From Streptomyces longisporoflavus (lineage in GTDB: Bacteria; Actinomycetota; Actinomycetes; Streptomycetales; Streptomycetaceae): a stretch of DNA of 64,000 bases. Made by a program: the position numbers and the translations under genes. The DNA lies in assembly GCF_014649775.1 (NCBI RefSeq), contig NZ_BMTR01000003.1, forward strand, positions 496,001-560,000, given 5' to 3'. Positions 36,224 to 47,393 of this stretch are shown in pieces. Position 1 is the stretch's first letter. Every line of letters starts with the position of its first letter. The notes under the pieces were generated by a model that made no database searches, was not told where the DNA came from, and was given only the letters and a program-made list of their open reading frames with translations.

Positions 36224-36469
36224 TCAGGGTGCCTCGAGCCAGCCCTCGTACTCCTCGGCCAGCTCGTCGAGTGCCGCGCGGTCGAGACGCCGCTCGGGGT
36301 CCTCGACCACGACCAGCCACTGGGCGTCCTCGGCGTCGTCCTCGCCGGCCAGGGCGTCACGGACGAGCTGAGGCTGCTCGCGCACGCCGAAACGGTCGGG
36401 GAGCTCTTCTGCCACTTCCTCCGCGGCATCGCGGTCGGGCAGCACCAGGACATGTCGTACGTCGGTCAC
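36224..36469 (-). CDS. Small acidic conserved protein
   Basis: An 81-residue protein from GTG 36469, GGAG about 9 nt upstream. It starts TDVRHVLVLPDRDAAEEVAEELPDRF and contains AQWLVVVEDPE, then a charged helical end. It looks like a small alpha/beta fold of the RraB-like or ferredoxin-like size, but I cannot name a family. It lies between the YceI gene and holA on the opposite strand. Confidence 0.7.
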   Translation of the reverse strand: MTDVRHVLVLPDRDAAEEVAEELPDRFGVREQPQLVRDALAGEDDAEDAQWLVVVEDPERRLDRAALDELAEEYEGWLEAP

Positions 36470-36515
36470 CTGGCCATTCTCCGGTACGGGACGAGCCGCC
36501 GGGCAACCGGCCGTA

Positions 36516-36561
36516 CGGACCGACGTACGGACCGACGTGCGGAACCGACGTGCGGAACCGG
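36516..36561. repeat. Short 12-13 bp direct repeats upstream of holA
   Basis: CGGACCGACGTA and its variants CGGACCGACGTG, CGGAACCGACGTG and CGGAACCGG follow one another between the divergent small acidic gene and holA. Confidence 0.6.
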
Positions 36562-36606
36562 CTGTACGGGACGGGCTGTCAGTGCCGCGTGGGATGCTTT
36601 ACCGCG

Positions 36607-37590
36607 ATGGCCAGGAAGACAGATACCGCCGACCCGCTCGCTCCTCTCACGCTCGCCGTGGGCCAGGAGGACCTCCTTCTCGACCGCGCCGTGCAGCAGG
36701 TGGTCGCGGCCGCCCGTGCCGCCGACGCCGACACGGACGTGCGCGACCTCACCTCCGACAAGCTGCAGCCCGGCACGCTCGCCGAGCTGACCAGCCCCTC
36801 GCTCTTCGCCGAGCGCAAGGTCGTGGTCGTACGCAACGCGCAGGATCTGTCGGCGGACACCATCAAGGACGTGAAGGCGTATCTCGCGGCGCCGGCCGAG
36901 GAGATCACCCTCGTCCTGCTGCACGCGGGCGGGGCCAAGGGCAAGGGTCTGCTCGACGCCGCCCGCAAGGCGGGGGCCCGCGAGGTCGCGTGCCCCAAGA
37001 TGACCAAGCCCGCGGACCGGCTCTCGTTCGTGCGCGGCGAGTTCCGCACCCTGGGGCGTTCGGCCACACCCGAGGCATGTCAGGCCCTGGTCGACTCCAT
37101 CGGCAGCGATCTGCGGGAGCTCGCGTCGGCGGTGTCCCAGCTGGTCGCGGACATAGAGGGCACGATCGACGAGGCCATCGTCGGCCGCTATTACACGGGC
37201 CGCGCCGAAGCCTCCAGCTTCACCGTGGCCGACCGTGCCGTGGAGGGGCGGGCTGCCGAGGCTCTCGAAGCTCTGCGCTGGTCCCTGTCGACCGGCGTCG
37301 CCCCCGTTCTGATCACCAGCGCCCTTGCCCAGGCCGTGCGGGCCATCGGGAAGCTCTCCTCCGCGCGGGGCGGGCGTCCTGCTGACCTCGCCCGCGAGCT
37401 CGGCATGCCGCCCTGGAAGATCGACCGGGTCCGGCAGCAGATGCGGGGGTGGTCTCCCGACGGGGTGGCGGTGGCTCTGCGGGCCTGTGCGGAGGCTGAC
37501 GCGGGGGTCAAGGGCGGGGGCGATGATCCTGAGTACGCCCTGGAGAAGGCCGTCGTCACCATCGCCCGTGCGGCGAGGTCCGGTCGCTGA
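36607..37590 (+). CDS. holA: DNA polymerase III subunit delta
   Basis: A 327-residue clamp-loader subunit. It has LAVGQEDLLLDRAVQQVV at the N-terminus, SPSLFAERKVVVVRNAQDL, and the C-terminal helical collar (WKIDRVRQQMRGWSPDGVAVALRACAEADAGVKGG). Delta opens the beta clamp within the clamp loader. ATG 36607 lacks a good Shine-Dalgarno sequence. Its position upstream of convergent rpsT and then lepA is the usual actinobacterial order. Confidence 0.95.
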   Translation: MARKTDTADPLAPLTLAVGQEDLLLDRAVQQVVAAARAADADTDVRDLTSDKLQPGTLAELTSPSLFAERKVVVVRNAQDLSADTIKDVKAYLAAPAEEITLVLLHAGGAKGKGLLDAARKAGAREVACPKMTKPADRLSFVRGEFRTLGRSATPEACQALVDSIGSDLRELASAVSQLVADIEGTIDEAIVGRYYTGRAEASSFTVADRAVEGRAAEALEALRWSLSTGVAPVLITSALAQAVRAIGKLSSARGGRPADLARELGMPPWKIDRVRQQMRGWSPDGVAVALRACAEADAGVKGGGDDPEYALEKAVVTIARAARSGR

Positions 37591-37650
37591 GGTTCTCTTT
37601 CAGACCTAGGGCCACCGCCCCCGCCGGTTCGGAAGCCGCGGGTCCGTCGT

Positions 37651-37678
37651 GGCTGGTCGCGCAGTTCCCCGCGCCCCT
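37651..37678. repeat. Dispersed intergenic repeat, family A copy 2
   Basis: 26/28 identical to 5008-5035 (GCGCAGTTCC core), in the 284-bp holA-rpsT convergent gap. CCCCTGACGGGG follows. The rest of the gap contains a further GC-rich hairpin near 37745-37770 (GCCCCCGG...CCGGGGGC) that probably terminates both genes. Confidence 0.6.
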
Positions 37679-37874
37679 GACGGGGCCCCTCAGCCCCCGG
37701 CACCCCCGCCCCCCATGGCAGAACCCCGTCCGGACACAGCAATGCCCCCGGAGTGGGCCGGGGGCATCGTCGCAGCGTGGCGTACTGCGTGGTCTGTCCG
37801 CGATTCGAGGTAGAGGGCTCGAATTACCCTCGCGGGAGGATTGATCAACGCCCCGGCGAGCCGGGGCAAGGGCT

Positions 37875-38141
37875 TCAGCCCTGGAGGGTCGCGACCTTCG
37901 AAGCAAGCGCCGACTTCTTGTTGGCGGCCTGGTTCTTGTGGATGACGCCCTTCGAGACGGCCTTGTCGAGCTGACGCGAAGCCTCGCGCGTCGCCTCGAC
38001 GGCCTTCTGGGTGTCACCGGCGGCAACGGCCTCGCGGGCCTTGCGGATCGCGGTCTTCAGAGAAGACTTGACCGCCTTGTTGCGCTGACGCGCCTTCTCG
38101 TTGGTCTTGATCCGCTTCATCTGGGACTTGATGTTCGCCAC
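37875..38141 (-). CDS. rpsT: 30S ribosomal protein bS20
   Basis: An 88-residue protein starting (GTG) [20 protein letters not shown], entirely typical of bS20. It binds 16S rRNA early in 30S assembly. It is divergent from lepA, as in many bacteria. The leader (38142-38200) contains two tandem 11-bp repeats, which could take part in autoregulation. Confidence 0.98.
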   Translation of the reverse strand: MANIKSQMKRIKTNEKARQRNKAVKSSLKTAIRKAREAVAAGDTQKAVEATREASRQLDKAVSKGVIHKNQAANKKSALASKVATLQG

Positions 38142-38161
38142 GAAAGAGCCTTTTCAGGTTC

Positions 38162-38183
38162 AGGTACTGCAGAGGTACTGCAG
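38162..38183. repeat. Tandem 11-bp repeat in the rpsT leader
   Basis: AGGTACTGCAG occurs at 38162-38172 and 38173-38183, about 20-40 nt upstream of the rpsT start on the minus strand. It may be part of the 5' leader or an operator. Confidence 0.55.
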
Positions 38184-38391
38184 ATGGGTTTTTTGACATG
38201 TGCCCGCAGTGCCGAGAGGGCAAGGAGACACAGCTGCCCAGATTACCAGCCACCCCACGGAGGACCCAATCCGGGCCCAGCACCTCACCCCGACCGGCCC
38301 AAACCGGGCCCAGTGCCCCACCCGTGGGACGATGGAATCTACGTATAGATCCGACCCGAGGCGACAGGCGCCTCAAGAGACAGGACCCTGC

Positions 38392-40263
38392 GTGCCCGCG
38401 ACCCCTAAAAATGTGCCCGAGCCGAGCCGTACCGACCCGGCTCTGATCCGTAATTTCTGCATCATCGCGCACATCGACCACGGCAAGTCCACGCTCGCCG
38501 ACCGGATGCTCCAGCTGACCGGTGTGGTCGAGCAGCGGCAGATGCGTGCTCAGTACCTCGACCGCATGGACATCGAGCGCGAGCGCGGCATCACGATCAA
38601 GTCCCAGGCGGTGCGTCTGCCCTGGGCCCCCTCGGAGGGCCCCGAGCAGAGCAAGACCCACATCCTCAACATGATCGACACCCCGGGTCACGTGGACTTC
38701 ACGTACGAGGTGTCGCGCTCGCTGGCGGCCTGTGAGGGCACGATCCTCCTGGTCGACGCGGCGCAGGGGATCGAGGCGCAGACTCTCGCCAACCTCTACC
38801 TGGCGATGGAGAACGACCTCAAGATCGTTCCGGTGCTCAACAAGATCGACCTGCCGGCCGCCCAGCCGGAGAAGTTCTCCGAGGAGCTCGCCAACCTCAT
38901 CGGTTGCGACCCGGAGGACGTGCTGAAGGTCTCCGCGAAGACCGGTATGGGCGTCGAGGCGCTGCTCGACAAGGTCGTCGCCGAGGTCCCGCCGCCGGTC
39001 GGCGTCGCCGACGCGCCCGCGCGCGCGATGATCTTCGACTCGGTGTACGACTCGTACCGGGGCGTCGTGACGTACGTCCGTGTGGTCGACGGCCAGCTCA
39101 ACAAGCGTGAGCGGATCCGGATGATGTCCACCGGCGCCACGCACGAGCTGCTCGAGATCGGTGTGTCGTCCCCCGAGATGACCCCGGCCGACGGCATCGG
39201 CGTCGGCGAGGTGGGCTACATCATCACCGGCGTGAAGGACGTCCGTCAGTCCAAGGTCGGTGACACGATCACCTCCCTGCACAAGGGCGCGACCGAGGCC
39301 CTCGGCGGCTACAAGGACCCGAAGCCGATGGTCTTCTCGGGTCTGTATCCGCTGGACGGCTCGGAGTACCCCGACCTGCGCGAGGCCCTGGACAAGCTGC
39401 AGCTCAACGACGCCGCGCTCGTGTACGAGCCCGAGACGTCGGCGGCGCTCGGCTTCGGCTTCCGTGTCGGTTTCCTCGGTCTGCTGCACCTCGACGTGAT
39501 CCGTGAGCGGCTGGAGCGCGAGTTCGGGCTCGACCTCATCGCCACCGCTCCGAACGTGGTCTACCGCGTGATCATGGAGGACGGGACCGAGCACACGGTC
39601 ACGAACCCGAGCGAGTTCCCCGAAGGCAAGATCGACCAGGTCTACGAGCCCGTCGTACGCGCCACGATCCTCGCCCCGAGCGAGTTCATCGGTTCGATCA
39701 TGGAGCTGTGCCAGAACCGGCGCGGCGTCCTGCTCGGCATGGACTACCTCTCCGAGGACCGCGTGGAGATCCGCTACACGCTGCCGCTCGCCGAGATCGT
39801 CTTCGACTTCTTCGACCAGCTGAAGTCCAAGACGCGCGGTTACGCCTCTCTGGACTACGAGCCCACGGGCGAGCAGTCCGCCCAGCTCGTCAAGGTCGAC
39901 ATCCTGCTGCACGGCGACAAGGTCGACGCCTTCTCGGCGGTCACGCACAAGGACCAGGCGTACGCGTACGGCGTGCGGCTCGTCGCCAAGCTGCGCGAGC
40001 TCATCCCGCGCCAGGCCTTCGAGGTGCCCGTCCAGGCCGCGATCGGCTCCCGGGTCATCGCCCGCGAGACCATCCGCGCCATCCGCAAGGACGTCCTCGC
40101 CAAGTGCTACGGCGGTGACATCTCCCGTAAGCGCAAGCTCCTGGAGAAGCAGAAGGAGGGCAAGAAGCGCATGAAGATGGTCGGCTCCGTCGAGGTGCCG
40201 CAGGAAGCCTTCATCGCGGTGCTCTCCAGTGACGACAGCGGTCCGGGCAAGGCGAAGAAGTAG
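38392..40263 (+). CDS. lepA: Elongation factor 4 (LepA)
   Basis: A 623-residue translational GTPase from GTG 38392. G motifs are [21 protein letters not shown] and NKIDLPAA. The LepA-specific C-terminal domain is present with [16 protein letters not shown] near the end. It acts on ribosomes, with roles in translocation fidelity and 30S biogenesis. The ribosome-binding site is AGGA. An ATCTA-CGTA-TAGAT inverted repeat at 38337-38350 lies in the promoter or leader region. Confidence 0.97.
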   Translation: MPATPKNVPEPSRTDPALIRNFCIIAHIDHGKSTLADRMLQLTGVVEQRQMRAQYLDRMDIERERGITIKSQAVRLPWAPSEGPEQSKTHILNMIDTPGHVDFTYEVSRSLAACEGTILLVDAAQGIEAQTLANLYLAMENDLKIVPVLNKIDLPAAQPEKFSEELANLIGCDPEDVLKVSAKTGMGVEALLDKVVAEVPPPVGVADAPARAMIFDSVYDSYRGVVTYVRVVDGQLNKRERIRMMSTGATHELLEIGVSSPEMTPADGIGVGEVGYIITGVKDVRQSKVGDTITSLHKGATEALGGYKDPKPMVFSGLYPLDGSEYPDLREALDKLQLNDAALVYEPETSAALGFGFRVGFLGLLHLDVIRERLEREFGLDLIATAPNVVYRVIMEDGTEHTVTNPSEFPEGKIDQVYEPVVRATILAPSEFIGSIMELCQNRRGVLLGMDYLSEDRVEIRYTLPLAEIVFDFFDQLKSKTRGYASLDYEPTGEQSAQLVKVDILLHGDKVDAFSAVTHKDQAYAYGVRLVAKLRELIPRQAFEVPVQAAIGSRVIARETIRAIRKDVLAKCYGGDISRKRKLLEKQKEGKKRMKMVGSVEVPQEAFIAVLSSDDSGPGKAKK

Positions 40264-40315
40264 CCCCGCCGCAACCGCGGCCCCGTCGGGCACGGGCGTC
40301 ACGCAGGCATCACAG

Positions 40316-40347
40316 CGGGTCCGTCGCGCTCTTGCGCGGCGGACCCG
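40316..40347 (+). terminator. Terminator after lepA
   Basis: CGGGTCCG (40316-40323) pairs with CGGACCCG (40340-40347), followed by TTCTTG. Confidence 0.75.
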
Positions 40348-40492
40348 TTCTTGTATGAAGTGACAGGCAGAAGCCCCTTACGTGGCGGGCTTCAGCGCTC
40401 TACTCTGATCACTGCTCGTAGGTTACTCGCAAGTTAAACAAGACCAGCAGCCGCCAGCCAGTCGCCGCATAGTCGCGGGTCCGGAGGATGTC

Positions 40493-42382
<1,890 letters not shown>

Positions 42383-42399
42383 GTCTGCCGGATGCGTAC

Positions 42400-42442
42400 G
42401 CGGGCGGGGGCCGGGCCGGACCCGGTCAGACGCCCCGCCCGC
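42400..42442. terminator. Terminator between convergent acyl-CoA ligase and response regulator genes
   Basis: GCGGGCGGGG (42400-42409) and CCCCGCCCGC (42433-42442) enclose GC-rich sequence. The right arm overlaps the last codons of the response regulator. Confidence 0.6.
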
Positions 42443-43010
42443 GCCGCATCTCCTTCACGAGCTCCTCCATGTGCGCCACCTGATGACGCAGTTCGAGGAC
42501 GTCCTTGAGGCCGCTGGCCGCCATGTGCGACTCGATCGCGGAGAGGCGGACGGCAAGTTCGTCGAACTGCTGCTGCTCGCGCGCCAGCATCTTCTCCAAC
42601 TGCCGGTTCTTGCGGTGCAGTTCGAGGAACACGGTGACCTTGGCGCGCAGCACCCAGGGGTCGAACGGCTTGGTCATGTAGTCCGCGGCGCCCGTGGCAT
42701 AGCCCCGGAAGGCGTAGCCCGAGTCGTTGTCGGTGCCCGTCAGGAAGATGATGGGCACGTCCTTGGTCTGGTCGAGCCGTTTGATGTTCGACGCGGTCTC
42801 GAAGCCGTCCATCCCCGGCATGCGTACATCCAGGAGGATCACGGCGAATCGTTGCCTCAGCAGGGCCTTCATCGCCTCCTCACCCGAACGAGCGCGCACC
42901 AGAGGCTCGTTGAGTGACCCCAGGACGGCTTCGAGCGCCATCAGGTTGTCCTCCATGTCATCGACCAGGAGGATGCTTGCGCGGTTGTCGGTCATGACCT
43001 CTGTGCTCAT
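42426..43010 (-). CDS. Response regulator with C-terminal coiled coil (OsaB-like)
   Basis: A 194-residue protein. The receiver domain (about residues 12-130) has ILLVDDMEDN, the phospho-acceptor Asp in VILLDVRMPGMDGFE, FLTGTDN and MTKPFDP. There is no DNA-binding domain. A coiled coil follows, with a helix from LHRKNRQLEKMLAREQQQFDEL to VAHMEELVKEMRRG. It lies 12 nt downstream of the hybrid kinase on the same strand. The receiver plus coiled-coil form recalls OsaB of S. coelicolor, an osmoadaptation regulator. Signal output through protein contact rather than DNA binding is the likely mode. Confidence 0.9.
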   Translation of the reverse strand: MSTEVMTDNRASILLVDDMEDNLMALEAVLGSLNEPLVRARSGEEAMKALLRQRFAVILLDVRMPGMDGFETASNIKRLDQTKDVPIIFLTGTDNDSGYAFRGYATGAADYMTKPFDPWVLRAKVTVFLELHRKNRQLEKMLAREQQQFDELAVRLSAIESHMAASGLKDVLELRHQVAHMEELVKEMRRGRGV

Positions 43011-43022
43011 GGTGACAGTGCC

Positions 43023-46000
43023 TCACTCGGACGTCGGCGGAACAGCGGCCTCCCCGTGAGCGCCTGCCGGTTCCACTGCAACGGGTTTCTCTTGGGTCGT
43101 GGGTGTGTCGGGCTCTTCCGTTTCGCCGCTCTCGGGGGCAAGGAGGGCACAGGCGACGGTGAGCAGTTGGTCGACGTCCACAGGTTTGGGTACGTAGTCG
43201 GTCGCACCTTGTTCGATGGCCTTCTCGCGGTCGCCGGGCATCGCCTTGGCGGTCAGCGCGATGATGGGCAGCCCGCTCCAGCGCGGTGTGCGGCGGATCG
43301 CGGCGATCGTTTCATAGCCGTCCATCTCCGGCATCATGATGTCCATCAGGATGAGGTCGGTGTCGGGGTTGCGCTCCAGGGTCTCGATTCCTTCGCGCCC
43401 GTTCTCCGCGTAGAGGACGGGCATGCCGACGCGGCTCAGTACATGGGTGAGCGCGAAGACGTTGCGGATGTCGTCGTCCACGATCAGGACGCGGCGCCCG
43501 CGCAGTATCCGGCCGGCCGCTCCCGCGCGGTACTCCTCCAGTTTCGTGGGGGTGGGCCAGCTGTCGTTCTGTTCGTGGAAGGTGTGCGGGGCCATGGTGA
43601 CCCGCTCGTCGTGGTGCTCCGGCGTCGTCAGCGCCCTGGTCGCCGCGTACGCGGCGGCGGCCGGCCCATGGCCGGGGTGCACCACGGGGACGTACAGCGT
43701 GAAGGTGGAGCCCTGGCCCGGGCTGCTCTCCGCGGTGATACGGCCGCCGAGGAGTCCGGCGATCTCGCGGCTGATGGAGAGGCCGAGGCCGGTGCCGCCG
43801 TACTTGCGGTTGGTGGTGCCGTCGGCCTGCTGGAACGCCTCGAAGATGGCGGGCAGCTGGTCGGCCGGGATGCCGATGCCGGTGTCCTTGACGGCGAAGC
43901 AGAGCCGGTCGCCGCCGCCGTCGTGGGGCAGCATGTCGCCGGTGTTCTTGACCCGGCTCACGCGGAGCTCGACGCGGCCGCTCGCGGTGAACTTGACCGC
44001 GTTCGACAGGAGGTTGCGCAGGATCTGCTGGAGCCGCTGTTCGTCCGAGAACATCTCGCGCGGCACGTCATCGCCGACCGACACCTCGAAGGCGAGCCCG
44101 CGGTCGAGGGTGAGCGGGCGGAACGTCGCGTGGACGTAGTCGAGGACCTTGATCAGGGGGAGCTTCTTGGGCCGTACGTCCATCCGGCCTGCCTCGATCT
44201 TCGACAGGTCCAGGATGTCGTTGATGAGTTGCAGGAGATCGGACCCCGAGCGGTGGATCGTCGTCGCGAACTGCACTTCCTGGTCGGAGAGGTGGTTGTC
44301 GGGGTTGTCGGAGAGCAGCCTGGCCAGGATGAGCAGGGAGTTCAGCGGGGTGCGCAGTTCGTGCGACATGTTCGCCAGGAACTCCGACTTGTACTGCGAC
44401 GACGTGGCGAGCAGCGCCGCCTTCTCCTCAAGCTCCGCGTTCGAGCGCTGCAACTCGGCCTGTTGGAGCTGGAGTTCGTCCGAACGGTCCTGGAGCTGGG
44501 TGGCGAGCCGCTGGGACTCGCTGAGCAGTGATTCAGTACGGGAGTTGGCGATGATGGTGTTGATCGCGACGCCGATGGTGCTCACGAACTGGTCGAAGAA
44601 CGCCAGGTGCACGTCCGAGAAGCGGGAGAACGTGGCCAGCTCGATGACGCCGAGCAGCTTGTCCTCGAAGAGGATGGGGATGATCACCAGGCTGGCCGGC
44701 GCAGCGTCCCCGAGCCCCGAAGTGATCTTGATGTAGTCGGGCGGCACCTCGTCGACGAGGATCCGCTTCTTCTCCAGGGCCGCCTGGCGCACCAGGCCGT
44801 GCGCGGGCATCGCGCCCGTGTCGACGACCGAGCTCTGTGCGGAGCCGTACCCGGCGATGAAGGCAAGCCCCTTGACCGGCGGAGTCTGCAGCGTCGTGGC
44901 GTCCCCGGCCTCCGGGTCGGCCAGGAAGAAGGCGCCGTACTGGGCGTTCACCAGCGGCGTCAGCTCGCGCAGGATCAGGTCGGCGACCTCCATCAGGTCG
45001 CGGTGGCCCTGCATCAGGCCCGCGAGACGGGCGAGGTTCGACTCAAGCCAGTCCTTGGCGCGGGTGGTCTCGCGGAGGTTGGAGACCATGACGTTGATGT
45101 TGTTCTTGAGCTCGGAGACCTCGCCCCGCGTCTCCACGGTGATGGAGCGGGTCATGTCGCCCTGGGCCACCGCCGAGGCGACCTCGGCGATCGCGCGGAC
45201 CTGGGTGGTGAGGTTCAGGGCGAGTTCGTTGACGTTCGTCGTCAGGCGCTTCCACGTGCCGTAGACGCCCTCGACCCGTGCCTGGCCGCCCAGCTGGCCC
45301 TCGGAGCCGACCTCGCGGGCCACCCGGGTGACCTCGGAGGAGAAGGAGGACAGGGTGTCCACCATGGTGTTGATGGTGGTCTTCAGCTCCAGGATCTCGC
45401 CGCGCGCGTCCACGTCGATCTTCTTGGAGAGGTCGCCCTGGGCCACCGCGGTCGCGACCTGGGCGATGTTGCGGACCTGGCCCGTGAGGTTGTCCGCCAT
45501 GTAGTTGACGTTGTCGGTGAGGTCCTTCCACACGCCCGAGACGCCGAGCACCTGGGCACGGCCGCCGAGCCGGCCGTCCGTGCCGACCTCGCGGGCCACA
45601 CGGGTCACCTCGTCCGCGAACGCCCGCAGCTGCTCCACCATCGTGTTGACGGTGTCCTTCAGCTCCAGGATCTCGCCGCGCGCCGTCACCGTGATCATCT
45701 TGGACAGGTCGCCGTTGGCTACGGCCGTGGTGACCTGGGCGATGTTGCGCACCTGGGAGGTGAGGTTCAGCGCCATGAAGTTGACGTTGTCCGTGAGGTC
45801 CTTCCACACGCCGGACACGCCGCGCACCTGGGCCTGACCGCCGAGGTTGCCTTCCGTGCCGACCTCGCGGGCGACGCGGGTCACCTCGTCGGCGAACGCC
45901 GAGAGCTGGTCCACCATCGTGTTGATGGTGGACTTCAGTTCGAGGATCTCGCCCTTCGCCTCGACCGTGATCTTCTTGCCGAGGTCGCCCTGGGCGACGG

Positions 46001-47291
46001 CCGTCGACACGAGGGCGATGTTGCGCACCTGGGAGGTGAGGTTGTCGGCCATGAAGTTCACGTTGTCGGTGAGGTCCTTCCAGACCCCCGACACCCCGCG
46101 CACCTGAGCCCGGCCGCCGAGGTTGCCTTCCGTGCCGACCTCGCGGGCGACACGGGTCACCTCGTCCGCGAACGCCGAGAGCTGGTCCACCATCGTGTTG
46201 ACCGTCGACTTCAGCTCCAGGATCTCGCCCCGGGCGTCAACGGTGATCTTCTGGCTCAGGTCGCCGTTGGCTACGGCCGTGGTGACCTGGGCGATGTTGC
46301 GCACCTGGGAGGTGAGGTTCGACGCCATGAAGTTGACGTTGTCCGTGAGGTCCTTCCAGACCCCCGACACGCCGCGGGCCTGCGCCCGGCCGCCCAGCTG
46401 GCCCTCGGTGCCGACCTCGCGCGCCACGCGTGTCACCTCTGCCGCGAAGGCGGAGAGCTGGTCGACCATCGTGTTGACGGTCAGCTTCAGTTCGAGCAGC
46501 TCGCCCGTCGCCTCGACGGTGACCGTCCGTGTCAGGTCGCCCTGCGCCACGGCCGTCGTCACCAGGGCGATGTCACGCACCTGGGCGGTGAGCCGGGCCG
46601 CCATCGTGTTGACGGCCTCCGTCACGTCACGCCAGCTGCCGGACAGACCACGCACTTTGGCGCGCCCGCCGAGCCGCCCCTCCGTGCCGACCTCGCGCGC
46701 GACGCGGGTCACCTCGCCCGTGAAGAGCGAGAGCTGGTCGACCATCGTGTTCACCGCGCGGCCCAGGCGCCGCAGGTCACCCCGCAGTTCGCGGGAGCCG
46801 TCGTGCAGGTCCACGCGCTGAGTGAGGTCACCGCCCGCGACCGCGTTCAGGACCCGGGTGGCGTTGGCCGCCGGAGCCACCAGCGAATCGAGCAGGGAGT
46901 TGACGTTCTGGACGCGGGTGGCCCAGCTGCCCTGCCCCGGACTCGCCGAGAATCGCTCGTCGAGGTGACCGTGCCGGATGATCTCCCGGCGCACCCGGGC
47001 GAGCTCGCCGTCGAAGTGCAGGGAGCGGTCCAGCATTTCGTTGAACACGGTGTGCAGCTCGGCCGTCAGGCCGTGGCCGGTCACCGCGACCTTGGTGAAG
47101 TCCCCGTCCCGCGCCGCCCGCATGGCGGCGAGCAGCGGGCGCAGGTCGGAGACGGCGTCCGGAACTGACGCCGGGGCGGTCTCCGCGGCCGTGTCCGGAC
47201 CGGGTCCGGAAACAGGGGGAGGTGTCGGAGTAGGTTTTGGTGCCGGAATCCGACCGTAATCGAGCGCGGGCATAGCACTGTTCTCACTCAT
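43023..47291 (-). CDS. Soluble poly-HAMP hybrid histidine kinase (OsaA-like)
   Basis: A 1422-residue protein from ATG 47291. No membrane helix is seen. After a Pro-rich N-terminus, about eight HAMP-type units fill residues ~50-770. The central ones are 92 residues long, with cores [17 protein letters not shown] and [13 protein letters not shown]. Then come a GAF domain (~785-935), a coiled coil, HisKA with phospho-His H977 ([10 protein letters not shown]), HATPase_c ([25 protein letters not shown]) and a C-terminal receiver (~1260-1385; [27 protein letters not shown]). Tandem cytosolic HAMPs resemble fungal group III osmosensing kinases. It forms an operon with the coiled-coil response regulator. 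Confidence 0.93.
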   Translation of the reverse strand: MSENSAMPALDYGRIPAPKPTPTPPPVSGPGPDTAAETAPASVPDAVSDLRPLLAAMRAARDGDFTKVAVTGHGLTAELHTVFNEMLDRSLHFDGELARVRREIIRHGHLDERFSASPGQGSWATRVQNVNSLLDSLVAPAANATRVLNAVAGGDLTQRVDLHDGSRELRGDLRRLGRAVNTMVDQLSLFTGEVTRVAREVGTEGRLGGRAKVRGLSGSWRDVTEAVNTMAARLTAQVRDIALVTTAVAQGDLTRTVTVEATGELLELKLTVNTMVDQLSAFAAEVTRVAREVGTEGQLGGRAQARGVSGVWKDLTDNVNFMASNLTSQVRNIAQVTTAVANGDLSQKITVDARGEILELKSTVNTMVDQLSAFADEVTRVAREVGTEGNLGGRAQVRGVSGVWKDLTDNVNFMADNLTSQVRNIALVSTAVAQGDLGKKITVEAKGEILELKSTINTMVDQLSAFADEVTRVAREVGTEGNLGGQAQVRGVSGVWKDLTDNVNFMALNLTSQVRNIAQVTTAVANGDLSKMITVTARGEILELKDTVNTMVEQLRAFADEVTRVAREVGTDGRLGGRAQVLGVSGVWKDLTDNVNYMADNLTGQVRNIAQVATAVAQGDLSKKIDVDARGEILELKTTINTMVDTLSSFSSEVTRVAREVGSEGQLGGQARVEGVYGTWKRLTTNVNELALNLTTQVRAIAEVASAVAQGDMTRSITVETRGEVSELKNNINVMVSNLRETTRAKDWLESNLARLAGLMQGHRDLMEVADLILRELTPLVNAQYGAFFLADPEAGDATTLQTPPVKGLAFIAGYGSAQSSVVDTGAMPAHGLVRQAALEKKRILVDEVPPDYIKITSGLGDAAPASLVIIPILFEDKLLGVIELATFSRFSDVHLAFFDQFVSTIGVAINTIIANSRTESLLSESQRLATQLQDRSDELQLQQAELQRSNAELEEKAALLATSSQYKSEFLANMSHELRTPLNSLLILARLLSDNPDNHLSDQEVQFATTIHRSGSDLLQLINDILDLSKIEAGRMDVRPKKLPLIKVLDYVHATFRPLTLDRGLAFEVSVGDDVPREMFSDEQRLQQILRNLLSNAVKFTASGRVELRVSRVKNTGDMLPHDGGGDRLCFAVKDTGIGIPADQLPAIFEAFQQADGTTNRKYGGTGLGLSISREIAGLLGGRITAESSPGQGSTFTLYVPVVHPGHGPAAAAYAATRALTTPEHHDERVTMAPHTFHEQNDSWPTPTKLEEYRAGAAGRILRGRRVLIVDDDIRNVFALTHVLSRVGMPVLYAENGREGIETLERNPDTDLILMDIMMPEMDGYETIAAIRRTPRWSGLPIIALTAKAMPGDREKAIEQGATDYVPKPVDVDQLLTVACALLAPESGETEEPDTPTTQEKPVAVEPAGAHGEAAVPPTSE

Positions 47292-47393
47292 AGCGGCCCA
47301 CTTCAGTAACTCGGTGCTTATGGGCGTGGCCAGTCTGTCACTCTGTCGGTGTCGCCTGAGGCGTATTCGACCGAACTGCTCAGGAGCCGAAAC

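Noticed and set aside
34789..36453. 554-codon minus-strand open frame across the octamer array and YceI gene
   Set aside because: Antisense to the YceI gene and the small acidic gene's region, and through the repeat array; no plausible start.
45043..46830. Tandem DNA repeat as a mobile or CRISPR-like element
   Set aside because: The 276-bp periodicity is fully explained by in-frame HAMP domains.
44607..47168. 853-codon plus-strand open frame with repeats
   Set aside because: Mirror of the HAMP-repeat kinase on the other strand; the repeats are the reverse reading of the 276-bp units.
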